From positions 15,158,476-15,222,475 of the forward strand of contig CM026428.1 in the NCBI GenBank assembly GCA_014871385.1: a stretch of DNA of 64,000 nt, read 5' to 3'. The DNA comes from Ceratodon purpureus. Lineage: Eukaryota > Streptophyta > Bryopsida > Pseudoditrichales > Ditrichaceae. The notes under the pieces were generated by a model that did not search any database, was not told the origin of the DNA, and worked only from the letters and a program-made list of their open reading frames with translations. Below are positions 47,721 through 59,889 of the stretch, one piece after another (position 1 is the first letter of the stretch; each line of letters starts with the position of its first letter). The translations under genes and the position numbers were made by a program.

Positions 47721-48010
47721 TTGACAATGGTTGTATTTAACTAGAAGAAGATCCTCAAGGCCATGTCAAGGACTAATATTGAAGTCGAAATTCAAGACAC
47801 GCTCAAGGCCTTTGACTCAAAATGGATGCTCTATAACATCTTAGGCTCACGAACCAACCTCATTATTAAGTGGAATCTCATTCCATGAGGAGAAATTATT
47901 CCTAGCTAGTGTGATTCCCTTCTCTGTCCATGTCCAATCTCTTGTGTCTTTGCCTTAGACTTTTGTTCTATGAGGGTGCAATTGTCTTTTTGCAATGAAG
48001 TTCATTCATT

Positions 48011-48012
<2 letters not shown>

Positions 48013-48042
<30 letters not shown>
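48013..48042. repeat. Homopolymer of 30 C
   Basis: An uninterrupted C tract within the 3' tail of the LINE copy, on an otherwise AT-rich background. On the opposite strand it is a G run able to form quadruplex DNA. Length is likely to vary and may be inexact in assembly. Confidence 0.95.
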
Positions 48043-48045
<3 letters not shown>

Positions 48046-48088
48046 TCAAAAAAATAAAAAATAAAAAAATAAAAATTACACTACAATC

Positions 48089-51000
48089 AAAACTATTATA
48101 GTGGCGAATTTCAAGCATGGATAATAAATGACATAGTTTTATATATGGCAAGATTGTTTTCAAATAGAATTCATCAACTGTCAAATTTCTTGGGCAACCT
48201 CAAAGCTTAAGACAAGAAACTTAGTCTTTAGAGAACTTTAGTCTTATTAAAAATTACCTTTAATATTTATGTATTTATCTTGTCTCATATGTTGTCATCC
48301 TTTATTTAAAACCATTCTAAAGTGAATTTTCTAATTCTTCTTTCTACATTGGCTAAAATGGTGTTTTTCAATATAGTATTCTATGATGTGATTGATTGAT
48401 AATGTACAACTATGGAGAGCAAAAAAAAAGCTAGATGAGTATAGCATCTTTGTTGCATCATTGTACATGTACCAATCAATCTTACTTTTGAAATATACAA
48501 TTTGCTAACCTTGTTTTATAGAATGTGTCTCATTTGATCAAATTTATTACCATCAATCATATGAAAAAATATAAATATAAATTTAGAATTACTAATATCT
48601 AATTTGATTTTATTATATCTTTCATTTTTAAGAATGTTACATTAACAATGATGTATATAACAAAATTCATGTGCTGAAATTTGATTTTAACATTGAAGAA
48701 TGCTTAAAATATTGGAGTATTCATTTATAACTTGAATTTAAATGTTCTAACTACAAAGTACATTCAAATGTTATCTTACATAAACTGATTCATGTTGATG
48801 TACTATATAAGGTGTTCTCTTTTATCCATATAAGTCAACTTAGCTAACAAATTGAAATAGACTGATTCATGTTGATAAAGCATTATGAGTAGATCAACTT
48901 GCACATGCAAGACTTTTGTTTATGAAACAATATGATGAGAATTTTACATTCTAAAAGTTTTGCAAAATAACAAAATCTTCAATAATGCCTCAAAGAATAA
49001 AATGGTATTAATAAATTATTAATTCATTAAAATAACCTAAATTGCATCAAATATATATAAATATAAATCAAGAATGTGATTATGTTTGGTTTTTGGATTA
49101 TAGAAAGCTCTAAACTTTAAAAATTAATATGATTATAACTCTTCAAACTATACACTTAATTTCTAGCTCAAATAAACTACTTCAATTATGTACAATAATA
49201 ATATATTTTAGATAAAAAGCTAAATTTGATAAGAAGTTGTAATTTGGATTTGAAATTTCAAATGATATCCCTAATATTCTAAAATTTTGATAATTAAGAC
49301 ATAGACTCAATATATGAAAGCAAATATATTTACAACAACTCATGTAAAACATTGTGCATTTATTTTGCACAAAATGTTAGAAGTGTATTCAAACTTTATT
49401 GAAGGATGTTATGCTATATATAAAAATATTGAGGTAGCGGCTAACTCATGAATTAAGAATGGTTTAAATCTATAAATAGTTTGAAGAATTTGATAGTAAT
49501 AAGAGCATCTTCAATGCTTTTAGTGCAACAAATCTTGTTTTAGGGGTTTTTGGGACATGAGGTGGTGTAGTGAATGATTACCAGAGAAGGGTTCAACATG
49601 GCGCTTGCCAATCTGTTGTAGGATAGATTCTTGTTGTCACTTTCTATAAGTGCGTAGAGAGGCCGAAGTGGCCCAATTTACCTTATGCCTCTTGATTGTA
49701 GTTGGAAGTTCACTTTGACTATGTTTACTGTGAGGAAAAGTTCTCACTATAAATGGGGAAATTTGCCAAAACCCGTAATTCTTTAGCGTGGCTCAAAAAA
49801 ATGATACCAGAAATATGGTGGCCATTAAGGGACGTCGATGGCGGAGGGCCCTCTACATGCCATTGGCACGAGTTGTTGTAGTTTGCATTGAAGATGCTTT
49901 TACTAACTTCAAAATCACAATTTCACATGACGTATCAACCTGTCCTATCTGTATAGATATTTTCATTTGAATTTCTAATTAATGATTTCATGCATTCTTT
50001 TTCCCCTTATAAGCTTCTAAAAATCCATGGCTATAAAAAATTTGGATAATTTTTGTATCCGCTACCTAAACATCTAAATATAGAGTTAGGAGCGCTTCAT
50101 GATGTGGCAAAGTTGGAAGGCCGAGTGGTAAAAATTCAAAGCAAACTTAGTTGAGAGCCCCAACTTTTGGACTAAAAATAATACACTGAAGTAGTCAATT
50201 TCAAGCCTTTTGCTGGTCCAAATGGAAGTTCCAAAGTCCAACTCCAAAAGCCATAACTTATGAGCAAAATATTAAAAAAATTATGGACATTGAAAAAAAA
50301 GTAAAAAAAATGGGAAAATTATGGAAGGTGTAAAAACTAATGAAGAATATGTAAATATAATCTTAGCTATAAATTAACTGTTATGACAAAGTTATGACTA
50401 ATTAAATTTTAACTTTTTTTGAACAAGCCTCGGTGAAAATTAGACGGCCTCTTGATGAAAATTTGGATCCAGCAAAAGTTTTATTCAACCAAAATTTTGC
50501 TCAAGAAGCCATCTCCTTGGCGCCATAACTTCCAAAAAATATTGCTATGTAAGGTAGAACCATCTATTTTTGAATACTTAAGAGGGTATCCTTGATGCAA
50601 AGTTGTGCATGAGTTGAATTGTTTTCTACATATTAGCAAATACTGGGATATGAGAATGGAAGTGGAATTTTTATTCATTGAGTAGGGTTGAATTTACAAT
50701 ATTTTGTCAAACAAAAACACCGTAGCTTCCTATTTTCGATCATAGGATACCTCCAAAATCAAGTTGACAATGTGGTATTTTGAGGACCATGCGAGGGTAT
50801 CTCTGTAACGCTTACATGCTCTCATTGAAAATAAAAGCACCCAAAACCGTCCAATATCAGCTCAAAGCTAAGCTACCAGAGATTCGTGGCCCACAAGCTA
50901 TGAAGTGGAAAGCAGACATGTACAACTGGTAGGCAAGTAAAAGAGACATTGGGCAATGAATTTTTGCCTCATCAGGCACAACTTCCACAATGTCCGAGAA

Positions 51001-51149
51001 TAGAAGCGCAACCTCCGGAAGCAGCCTTCACCCTCCATTGCCTTTGTTTGTAAGTTGGAATTGCGGATCTGGTCGATGTACCTATGGAGGGAGAATAACG
51101 TCTGCTACATCGCTGGGATGATTTCCAGCCTTCTTTTCTCGCCGCTTAC
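48089..51149. other. AT-rich intergenic DNA, no gene seen
   Basis: Long AT-rich stretch with only short, domain-free ORFs. Confidence 0.45.
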
Positions 51150-52566
51150 TTAGTCCCAACGCCATGTTCCTTTTGCAGATGGCTGGGAAGGTTTCCAAAA
51201 AGGGCGCAATGTAATTTGTTAGGGTGCGCGGTGGAAAGTTCTTTACGAGTTCCTGCAGCCTTGTTCCTACGGTTCGAATTGCCTCGGTACTTTAGCAAGC
51301 CTTGAATTCCTTGCGTGCTTGTTTGTCTGCCTTGTGTTGCACATTCTCCAACTCTTTTCTTGCCCTCTCCGCTTTCTTTTTCACCTTTCGTTTCTCAGCT
51401 TCATGTCTTCGCTGTTCTGCCTCTTTTCATGCACTGTCGCGCCGGTTCGCCCTCTTTTGCATGGCCGCTATGTACTCTTCAGATGTTAGGAGCAACAATT
51501 TAGAGTAATCTATCAGAGGATCTCCGCCTCACCATACGAGCATCGTAACTAGTATTTCTATTAGCTCCAGGAGCAAGGAGATATTTGGAGGCAGTGGCTC
51601 CCTATCGCCGCAACTTTTAGGGTCGTCTTCTTCCATGCGGTCATCAACATCAACTTAGTCATTTTCCTCCTCTGCGATGCCTGAGCGAGGCACAAAGAAG
51701 TGTTGCCGCTGCTCCTGGAATCTACAATCAAGTCGTCCATGATTTCTTGTAACGCCTTGTCTGTGCAATCTGATCCAAGGTCCGATTCGGTGTCTTTAGA
51801 CACCTACGACTCCATTGTGTCAGTGTGACAGTGCTGTTGCGAGTCATAGCAAGTTGTTCCGCATTGCACTGTGCAAAATTGATGAGATCTCCATCACCGC
51901 ATTGTGCTCTCTGAAATGGCTGCGAAGGCCCTATCTTGAGATCCATAACTTGGGGATTCAAGGAATAAATGCCAGTGGTGCATAAGCCTGAGGTTATATT
52001 TCTTTGTGTAAGTGCCCTCTCTAGTGCCTTCGAAACCCACATTGCTAAGATTTTCTTCGAGGCACCCTTTCCTCTATGTGTTAGTGTCCGCCCATCTCTG
52101 TATTGTTTGAAATATCTCTTGAAGGGACCAACTTTACATTAACATCCAAAGGTTGTAATTCATGGCTTGTATGACTAGGTAGGGTGAGGAGAGGAAGACC
52201 CACATGTTTGCACTTCAGAACCATCTACAAGGTTACGTGCAAGTTGTGTCCATCTACAATCAGTAAGTGGCGCCTCTCTTGCGAAATTCCGCTGTTGTTA
52301 CTTAGAAATATGATGAAATGTGAGATCCAAGGGGCTGGACCCTTTTTCCTTGACAAAATTCTTCCATGCAAATGATCTGATATTGTGCTACAGGGTATGT
52401 TGAAATTTCTAGACACTGATATAAGTTGCTCTCCTCTCTCTACTGCTCGAATGGCTGCCTTCATTTGTGCATCGGTCCATTGTCTCACTTTTTTTTTTTT
52501 GATCTTGCCTAGAAAGGCCTCTGATTTCCTTTTTCCTGCGAACTGCGACATCTGCTTCGTAGCCAT
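51150..52566 (-). pseudogene. pogo/Tigger-like transposase, internally deleted
   Basis: The minus strand starts MATKQMSQFAGKRKSEAF, then an HTH_psq-like region (RQWTDAQMKAAIRAVERGEQ ... VSRNFNIPCSTISDHLHG) as in the pogo/Tigger/Jerky group. The frame jumps directly to HLLIVDGHNLHV (region of the second catalytic Asp of DDE_1), so the central catalytic part is missing. After a stop come LLTLPSHTSHELQPLDV and, after a frameshift, ALERALTQRNITSGL...TGIYSLNP. A charged tail (LTSEEYIAAMQKRANRR, then a Glu/Lys/Arg-rich coiled coil) reaches about 51300. Several stops. Element ends were not found. Confidence 0.8.
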
Positions 52567-52939
52567 TGGCAGGCACTCTCACTATGTACCTGATCTTGTG
52601 CATTTTCTGTTTCCAATTCCTGGAAGTAATCCCTCTCCCTGTTCATTACACGCTCTATGTCCATTCCTTGTGCATGCACAAAAATACTGCTACCTCGACG
52701 CTACTGTGACGCTAGGATTAGCTGGTGAGTTGAAATCTCACCAAGTCCTGCTCAACGTGGCTACGACCGTATGAGCTGTCGCAGCTCAATGGATCGATGT
52801 TGTCGTGATATGTGCTGCCACGATGGAGCTGCACAAGGAAGTCCCTCACTTGCATAAGGATCGGTGAGTATCATCTTAGAAAGATATATTTTGGGTGTCC
52901 TTGAAGCGTACAGAAAGTAGAATTTGGGCAGAAGGTGAA

Positions 52940-53060
52940 CGCGAGGGTTTTTTTCTTTTTTTCTTTTTGAATGCGTGATTCTTATTGCTCAGATGTACAT
53001 AGTCAAAATTAACAGGAAGGTTTATATCTGTAGTACGATCGATCACTGATGCCAACTAAA
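52940..53060 (-). mobile_element. Possible retroposon tail
   Basis: On the minus strand GAGCAATAAGAATCACGC...TTCAAAAAGAAAAAAAG resembles the tails at 40386-40470 and 46335-46375. A target duplication could not be identified, so limits are arbitrary. Confidence 0.3.
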
Positions 53061-54837
53061 AACATCGGACTACCTGGCTCCTTGCTATCTTAATTCGACC
53101 TGCTCTTCATTGTGCTTTCTCAAATTGATGCAGACATTGATCGCCAAATTTCTGAACACGACGATGAGACAACAGTGTTCGACGAATCCAGTATAGAATC
53201 CGGCGAGCACAGTCTAGAAGAATATGCAAATGAAGAGTACATAAAAGTTGAGAATAGAATGAAGAAACGCACCCTACATTCTGTTACATCGGATCCAGGT
53301 AACATGAAAGTTCACTATTCCTAAGCAAACTGCCTTAAGGATTTTAGAAATGAAAGTAGATCGAGCTACAATACTCTAAACAAATCTGCGATCGACTTGA
53401 TAAAGTACCAAAACTACGATTTGTTGTTGTGTGCAGGTTTGCCAGTATATCATTCATGGCAATGTTCAATTAGTTCTACGAAATCTCACCTACTCGATGT
53501 GGATGCGAACGTATGAGCTGACGATGCTCAGTGGATCGTTGCGGTTGTGGTTCAAATGCGCCACTTCCAAGTCAAAGCGATCGCCGCTCCTAGTCATGAC
53601 TATCTGCAGGCCCCGGCAACTGATAGGGCAGTTCACTCTCATGCCGGCCGTGCGCTTCATAAATCTCCAAATCATCATAGCTACTTCCTTACCCTGTGAT
53701 ACTCCAATATATTGCGGTAGACAAACTCAATGGATTCTCCATCGACCGCCTTCCTGTATGGATCCTGTAGTAATTATGTATTTGCACATTGAAATTGGAA
53801 CCTCCTCTCCGGAGGTAGTCACTACTGCTAGGTTTGTATACATTAATACAACACTTACAAATGGACAAAAGTCCCGAATTCCTTGCTAGCAATGCAAGAG
53901 AACGACTTCCAAGTACTCACAATGCAAAAAAGACTCATATATTCATTATAAGTATGAAATACAATGCTCACTATTGTGCAAAACACACCCTTCGGCAAAT
54001 GACTACTAACACTTAATCCATGAGAACGTAATTTTTAAATAGTCATTAGAACACCTAAACCCGATCATAATAAATGCCATTTCCACATGTAAGTCACTAC
54101 TATGCCCACATCCTTGAGCAATCTCTCTAATTATGTTCCATGACTGCTTCGAATAAAAGCAGCCCACAACCAGATGATTTCACCCTAAGTCTGTCCAACT
54201 ACTCATCTATTACTGGCCATCTAGCCCTTTCCACGCCCATGGAATTCAATTGCACGCTTATTACACCACATCTAGGGTACGACTATGGGATGTTGTTCGC
54301 CAATAGGTAGTTTTCCCTTAGGCTCTTTTGGAGGCAACGGCCTCTCAACCCTTGGTCAAAGTGTGAAGCACCCCTTAGGATGGACGCGAGTTCATTAGGT
54401 CCTACAAGTGCATCCTGACAACCCTATTCACACGCATCGCATGAGAAAGGAGACACTTACATTAGAAGTGGCTCTCCTTGGCTCCTCTCAGAAGAGGCAC
54501 GGATGATGGATGGAAGCTCACACACTCAAGCACAGAGTCGGAAACAGCCACCTGGCTAAAACAGCAAGGCAGATGCCAGACGGCAGCACCAGAGCTGCTC
54601 CGGCCCAAGTGGGACATAGCTTAACAGACTCCACAATATGAATCCAAACCCAAGCACAGTCTCTCACAAGTTATTACTAAACAGTCTAAACAGTGACAAC
54701 AGCACATCAACATTCCTCCTCATTTGGAACTCAGTTCGGAGTCTCTCTCCTCGGCCTGCACGCAATATTTTAGCTTCGCTGATCCAGGAGCCCAGCTTCA
54801 GGTACCGTACCCACACTAACCAAATACTGTTCCGGTT
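53061..54837. other. Degenerate, possibly transposon-derived region
   Basis: The minus frame at 53490-53678 (MIWRFMKRTAGMRVNCP..., ending in a HLNHN motif) vaguely recalls the Cys...HxH DNA-binding part of MULE/FAR1-type proteins, but this is weak. Sequence at about 52762-52805 (CGTATGAGCTG...CTCA(A/G)TGGATCG) recurs at about 53508-53545. No intact gene is supported. Confidence 0.3.
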
Positions 54838-55345
54838 GTTGCTGCTTCTAGGATCCATTAGCCAAGTTCGCAATCGGATTCCACCGATCGTTTTGAAGAG
54901 TACTAGCAAAGGCTAGCAGGGCTGCGGACGGGAGTACTATTTAGCTCCAGTATTCGATGTTCATGAGTATGTTTGTGCTCTTTGAAATGTCTTGGGTTTA
55001 GAGGAAGCTGATCAGATATATATAGTTAGCGAGAGAGTTCATGATATTTATGTTGTTGCTGCTTGAAGGATGTTCGTTAGCCTTCGCACTGGTTGAAAGC
55101 GATCGCTTTGGATGGGTAGAAAGGCAGTGGAGGAGAGTGTTGTTTAGCTGGAATTCTTGATGTTTGTATGTGTATAATTTGTGTTCTTAAAATGAGTTAA
55201 TTTAGAGGAAGCTGATCGATTTGATGGTTAGCTAGAGGATTTGTAGTACTCAATACTTTTGCTGGCTTCTTTTAAGGATCGATTAGTTTTTGCGCTAGTT
55301 TTTTAAATGATTTGGATTTAGGAAAAGCTGATCAGGTTTACATTT
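54838..55345. repeat. Three imperfect tandem repeats of about 200 bp
   Basis: Unit 1 (from about 54838), unit 2 (from about 55050) and a shortened unit 3 (from about 55258) share a TTGCTG...GGAT...TTAG start and a GATTTAGGAAAAGCTGATC-like end (TTTAGAGGAAGCTGATCAG near 54999, TTTAGAGGAAGCTGATCGA near 55201, TTTAGGAAAAGCTGATCAG near 55317). Units 1 and 2 also share a TTCGATGTT/TTGATGTT segment. The array lies just upstream of the 126-aa ORF, so it may form its promoter or leader. Confidence 0.7.
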
Positions 55346-55627
55346 CGCAGGAGAACCCGCAGCTTTTATCTTGAACTCTGGTTTATTTGAGTCAGGCGAG
55401 ATTGTGAAGAGTTTGCAGCATTCTACGAGTTCGGTTGGGAACAGAACAACTGCAGTGAAGTGGGAGCAGAACGGTTTAGGGCTTGAGTCAAAGGCAAGGT
55501 TTAGTGGGGGGGTGCAAGTTCAGGCTGCTTGTTGCCCTAAGCACTGGTTGGCAACTGATTCAAGTTTACAGCGGTCTGCAGGGGGGAGTTTTTTTTGCGC
55601 TAGTGTGTGTTTGGGTGACGCAAGTTT

Positions 55628-56008
55628 GTGGTGATGAGGAGGCAACCCGTAGTGTCGCGCAGGAATCGGCAGCAAGTGCAGGAAGTGGTGGGGGGCATTG
55701 TGACCTTGGTGAAGACGATTTTTATGAATGGGGTGATGGTGATGCTGGCACCCGTTCTGGCTCCCATCTCTTTGGCCGTCCAGCTTTGGAACTCGCTTCC
55801 CACCTTGCGTCAGGTGCGCAGGTCAGTGCCCACAAGCTTCGGGGAATTGCGGAGAGTGCCTCGGTCGGTTTGGAACTCCATTCCCAGCGTGGGTCAGGTG
55901 GTGAATATGCTTGTGCGTCTGGTTCAGGCCGCGGCGCGGGACTACATGGACCATTTTAGTACACAAGGAATCGCAAACTCTACAAGACAACCAGTTCAAG
56001 CCTTTTAG
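55628..56008 (+). CDS. Hypothetical 126-aa membrane-associated protein
   Basis: The ORF is compositionally coding-like. A basic N-terminus (RRQPVVSRRNRQQVQE) is followed by a hydrophobic stretch (about residues 20-52, VGGIVTLVKTIFMNG ... LAPVLAPISLAV). Then come two related motifs, WNSLPTLRQV (54-63) and WNSIPSVGQV (82-91), separated by a basic linker, so the domain may be internally duplicated. No family recognised. Overlapping frames on both strands also stay open here because GC is raised, so strand and frame are inferred from the hydrophobic pattern and the upstream leader-like repeats. No intron is needed. Confidence 0.45.
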   Translation: MVMRRQPVVSRRNRQQVQEVVGGIVTLVKTIFMNGVMVMLAPVLAPISLAVQLWNSLPTLRQVRRSVPTSFGELRRVPRSVWNSIPSVGQVVNMLVRLVQAAARDYMDHFSTQGIANSTRQPVQAF

Positions 56009-56680
56009 AAAGAATGGCGGTGAAATGGGACATGGAGCTTCCTGCGGGACTCCTGATGTAAGATTTACCTTGTTTATGTACAATATTGAAGAGCTTTTCA
56101 ACAAGTTTGCCAGGATCTCTTTTCGTACAGTACACAGTGTTGAATTGAATTGAGGAAAAGTCGTGTTCACTCTTTTCAAGAATTCTGATTCAGAATACTC
56201 TTGGAAAGATCCTAGAACAGCAAAAGGCTTCGATGGAGATATTCGTTGTATTGGCAGTTCCTTGCAATTTTGGTCGGTTAGGGAGTTGTCTCTAAAGCTG
56301 AACTGTACATACATGTAGTATTTTTCAGGATTCTGAACCTCATTTTGGCAGTTGGAAAATTGCCATAATAATGAATATCCCTATTTAGGGTTAGGATTAG
56401 TTTTCTCTAGTGCAGTAAACATCGTGAAAGTCCATCACCTAGTGCAGTTAGCTCTTTCAGACTCACGTTGAAACATGATGAACCCAAGGATGTAAAGTAT
56501 GTTTTCTTAATGTAAGATACACGGTAGTTGCATTTCGTGATTCTTAGATGTTTCTGAATGCGATTTAGAAGGACACTACACGGCCGATCTTTGTTTAATT
56601 ATGAATTTGTCATGTAACCAGAAAAAGTTGAATAATCTTCAAACAGAACTGTTATCAATAAATAAATGTGCTATTCTTGT
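56009..56680. other. 3' flank, no gene seen
   Basis: The likely 3' UTR and downstream flank of the 126-aa ORF. The long minus-strand ORF at 55823-56314 is a shadow. Confidence 0.35.
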
Positions 56681-56716
56681 GATTACCAAAACGTCCACTC
56701 AAATGTGAGCACACTC

Positions 56717-57140
56717 ATTTCAATCCCTTATCAGCGCCTCCAGTGAGCGACTCGCCAGTCCCGCCCACTACCTCCACAAGGTCACCAATCTTGTCATGAC
56801 CATCACGCTCTGAATCGGCTGCACTACTACTGGCATCCGTTGAATCTGCCATTCTAACCTTGCCTACCACCATTCTTCAGCTTTTGATCGATTGGAATGT
56901 TCCAAGGCGTCCGAGCCTTAAGTGAAAGCTCAAGTCTGCTTCCCCGCACCACACCGACTGTGGGCACACACAAAGATCTATCGTGACTAGATCTCGCCAT
57001 CGTCAACATCATTTAATGTGAGCACAGAGATCGTTGAGTTCTCTTCTTCCTTGACGACAACGTCATAAGATTCTATCCCTCCATCATGTCTAGTCCTACC
57101 ATTCAGCTTTTCAACCTTCTTCCCTATCACAATTCCCATA
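56717..57140 (-). pseudogene. Coding-like fragments of an unrecognised protein
   Basis: Minus-strand frames give VIDMGIVIGKKVEKLNG...DVVVKEEENSTISVLTLND (about 57140-56985) and, further on, MVVGKVRMADSTDASSSAAD...KIGDLVEVVGG (about 56875-56717), each closed by a stop. They look like decayed exons. No family is recognised; a small real gene with these as exons is not excluded. Confidence 0.3.
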
Positions 57141-57499
57141 TCAATGACTTAAGAACATGTGTTTTTGACATTGTGGCTGGCGAGGCAGCTCTACAGAGTT
57201 GGTGACGTTTGAATTCTTTTGATAGATTTTTTTGCACAGCTTCGAGTTCATTTCATGTACAATCTCATGCGAAAAAGCAGGTGCATTAAAAAACATCCTT
57301 TCTTCTCAGAACGTATATAGGGTGTGTAGTTGGATCTTGCAGGAAGAATTAAGAATTAGCAAAAATGCTCGTTTGGAGAGAACCTCTCAAGGTTGACATT
57401 AAATATCGTCAAACCCCGGAAACTTGCCATTCACATTGATCTTACCTAATATCCTGTCAATAAAAAATACTTCCAACAGTAACTCAATTGTCGTGATCA

Positions 57500-57960
57500 T
57501 TCTTGTGAAAGAGGCTCAATGCCTGCGTAATTGCCCTGCTATACAAGTCCTTCAGCTCGGTTCCATTTCAAACTGCCCCCAACTGTTGATAGCGATGCAC
57601 TTGGATTTCAACAAAATTTAGTCACAAGACCAAACGATTTGTTCTAATACAAATGCATCACCATCAAAAGTAGTGGAAAGCTTGTTTTTAAAATGCTCCA
57701 GGAACATGTTGACGATGATGTTGAAGAACATTAAATATTTCCAGTGGTCTTGTGAGAGAAGCTCAGTGCATGCGTAATTTGCCTGCCAACAAGGCTTCCC
57801 AGCTAGGTTTCGAATCAAACTTTCTTTCCACTGTCTTTGGTGGTGAGGCACCTGAATCATAACAAATAGAAACAAAGATCAAAGTGCATTTTATCTGTCC
57901 GAGACCAGGTGCATCACCATCAAGGAAAGTGGGAAGAAGATTGGTCTTGGACCTGCCTGC
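57500..57960 (-). pseudogene. Duplicated decayed exon pair
   Basis: Two minus-strand segments repeat a common theme: KNKLSTTFDGDAFVLEQI (about 57685-57635) and KTNLLPTFLDGDAPGLGQI (about 57945-57890). The nucleotide similarity extends over about 180 bp (GTGA(A/G)AGA(G/A)GCTCA(A/G)TGC at 57507 and 57751). Frames are broken, so this is a tandem duplication inside a dead gene of unknown family. Confidence 0.4.
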
Positions 57961-59889
57961 GATGGTCCCTGGATTTCACATACTCAGACTTGCTTTCAAA
58001 ATGGGAGTAGAAACTTTTCGAGCTTGAATCCAACCGCATTGGATATGCATATCGTTCACGTCATTGATGGTGTCGATTGCGCTTGATCCCAGCAAACGCC
58101 GCACCCAGCAATCATTTCGGAAGATATTTTTCTTCTTGATGTGATGGATCCCTTGAAGTACTATTGCCCTTTGTGTAGAATTTGGGCTAAATAGTCACAC
58201 CTTGAGTTGGGCCATTGGTCCGAACTTTCTTCAATTGCACGCTTGGTTGTCGTTGGGATTGTGCAGATGACCATGTTGGTTATTTCGCCTCAACTCTGCT
58301 TGTTGCTGACCAAGCTTGATCTAATGTAGCTATTGCTCCACTTGCTCATCCTTCAATAATCAACACATAAAAACATCAGTCCCTCTCTGAGTTGCTCTCC
58401 AGATTACAAGACAGCCCACAGAGTATCGTCAGGACAACCTCTTTTAACAGCCATTGCACAAATCCCCCACTTATTCCTTCACACCACAACAAAGAGAAAC
58501 GAAAAGATTCCTACAAGAATTCAATTAGAAGAAAACAATGAGGACTTGTCACATACATAGCATCGTAAGCAGACCATTACAACGCCATCGATCACTAGCA
58601 AAGCAACACTATGAGGACCCAATCTACTAGCTCCTGTGAAGCTCTGAAATACAAAGCACAACCAAACTACTCACTGCGACACACCAAAGAACGGCAGAAT
58701 GGTGTCAACAGGTTCAAACTTCTAAGAATCAATGGGAACTTGCCTGCAAATCTCACTTGGCCCAGGTGCTGGAATGTGGAATGAGAACTGAGGATTGAAG
58801 TGAAATTCTCCAGATACTTATACTCACAACAACATTGCCCACTCTGTGAAGGATCCCAGCACTATATAAAAATGACTGAAATACACGGTGAACTTGTGGT
58901 CTGTTTGAAAAATAAATTTTAAAAATGAATGCACAGTGGAGGAATCTGGGTGAGAGGGACCGGACGCCCCGACACGACTCAACCTGGTATTAATCTCGTC
59001 GGTAAGAACGCGGGTTCACCTGACCACCGAGACGTGGTAACGCGCTGGACGAGCTGTAATTAGTACGGGTATCTCTCTTTCAACGCGCTTGCTCACAGAT
59101 TATCCTTCCAAGGGAAAATTTAGCTCAGGTGTCGTACCTTCTACTCATTCTGCTTTGGAGTGGCTATATCTCAACTTACCCATGTTAACTTAACGTGTTC
59201 AGTTTATCTTCACATTCAACGTCGATCACATTCAACGTTATTCAGTATGTATTCATGGTCTTCTCCAAATTACTATTGCTGAGGAGGAGCGAGTTACCAA
59301 GTTATGCATTGGTTTGATCGACGCTTGCCATGCTGCCAGCTCTGAATCAGGCTAGGAGACTGCACAATTATTGTTTTCATCGCTCTGAAAGTCGAGGGGT
59401 ATTCTGTGGACTCAGCGTCTGTACACGCTTTGCGCAGTTGTTAGGAAAGGCTTGAGTGGTACAATTGCTCCTTTTGAGCAGCCCCGACCACTTGCATCCG
59501 AAACTAAGGGACTCGTAGATCTGTGCCCTTCACGACAGGAGATGTACGGCAGAGGCAGAGGACACTGTTCCAATTAGCTTAAAACAGGTGTTCAGGTATG
59601 TAGAGCAAAGATTGTTTTTTTTCCTTTTCCATTCGAAGTTCTAATTCTAAGAATCCCTTTGTCTCTCACTTTTCTCGGCGCTTTTTTTCCCACAAATTAT
59701 GAGTCAAACTACATAGACTTAATATATGGAGTAAGTTTCCTAACTCAATTGTCTAAGGGTAAAGAATTACTCGGTTTAATTCCTAAAGAATCAAGTAAAC
59801 TTAAATAGATTTTGGCAATTTTAGTTTGACACAATCCTTACTTGTGTAATCTTTGATTTTCTTGAATTCTTTTTAAGATAGGGATTTAT
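57961..59889. other. Intergenic DNA of mixed composition
   Basis: No supported ORF. The part at 58940-59110 is GC-richer and promoter-like, but no gene start is linked to it. Confidence 0.35.

Larger units (their letters stand above)
47375..48075 (+). mobile_element. 5'-truncated LINE retrotransposon with target duplication
   Basis: The perfect 13-bp repeat TTACACTACAATC at 47362-47374 and 48076-48088 brackets a 701-bp insert. It carries the C-terminal end of ORF2 (next entry), a 3' UTR, a run of 30 C (48013-48042) and an A-rich tail (CTCAAAAAAATAAAAAATAAA). This is the hallmark of target-primed reverse transcription of a non-LTR element, plus strand. Confidence 0.85.

Noticed and set aside
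53490..53892. Possible MULE/FAR1-type zinc-binding segment
   Set aside because: Only a loose HLNHN resemblance with no supporting Cys spacing or neighbouring transposase domain; mentioned only in the region note.
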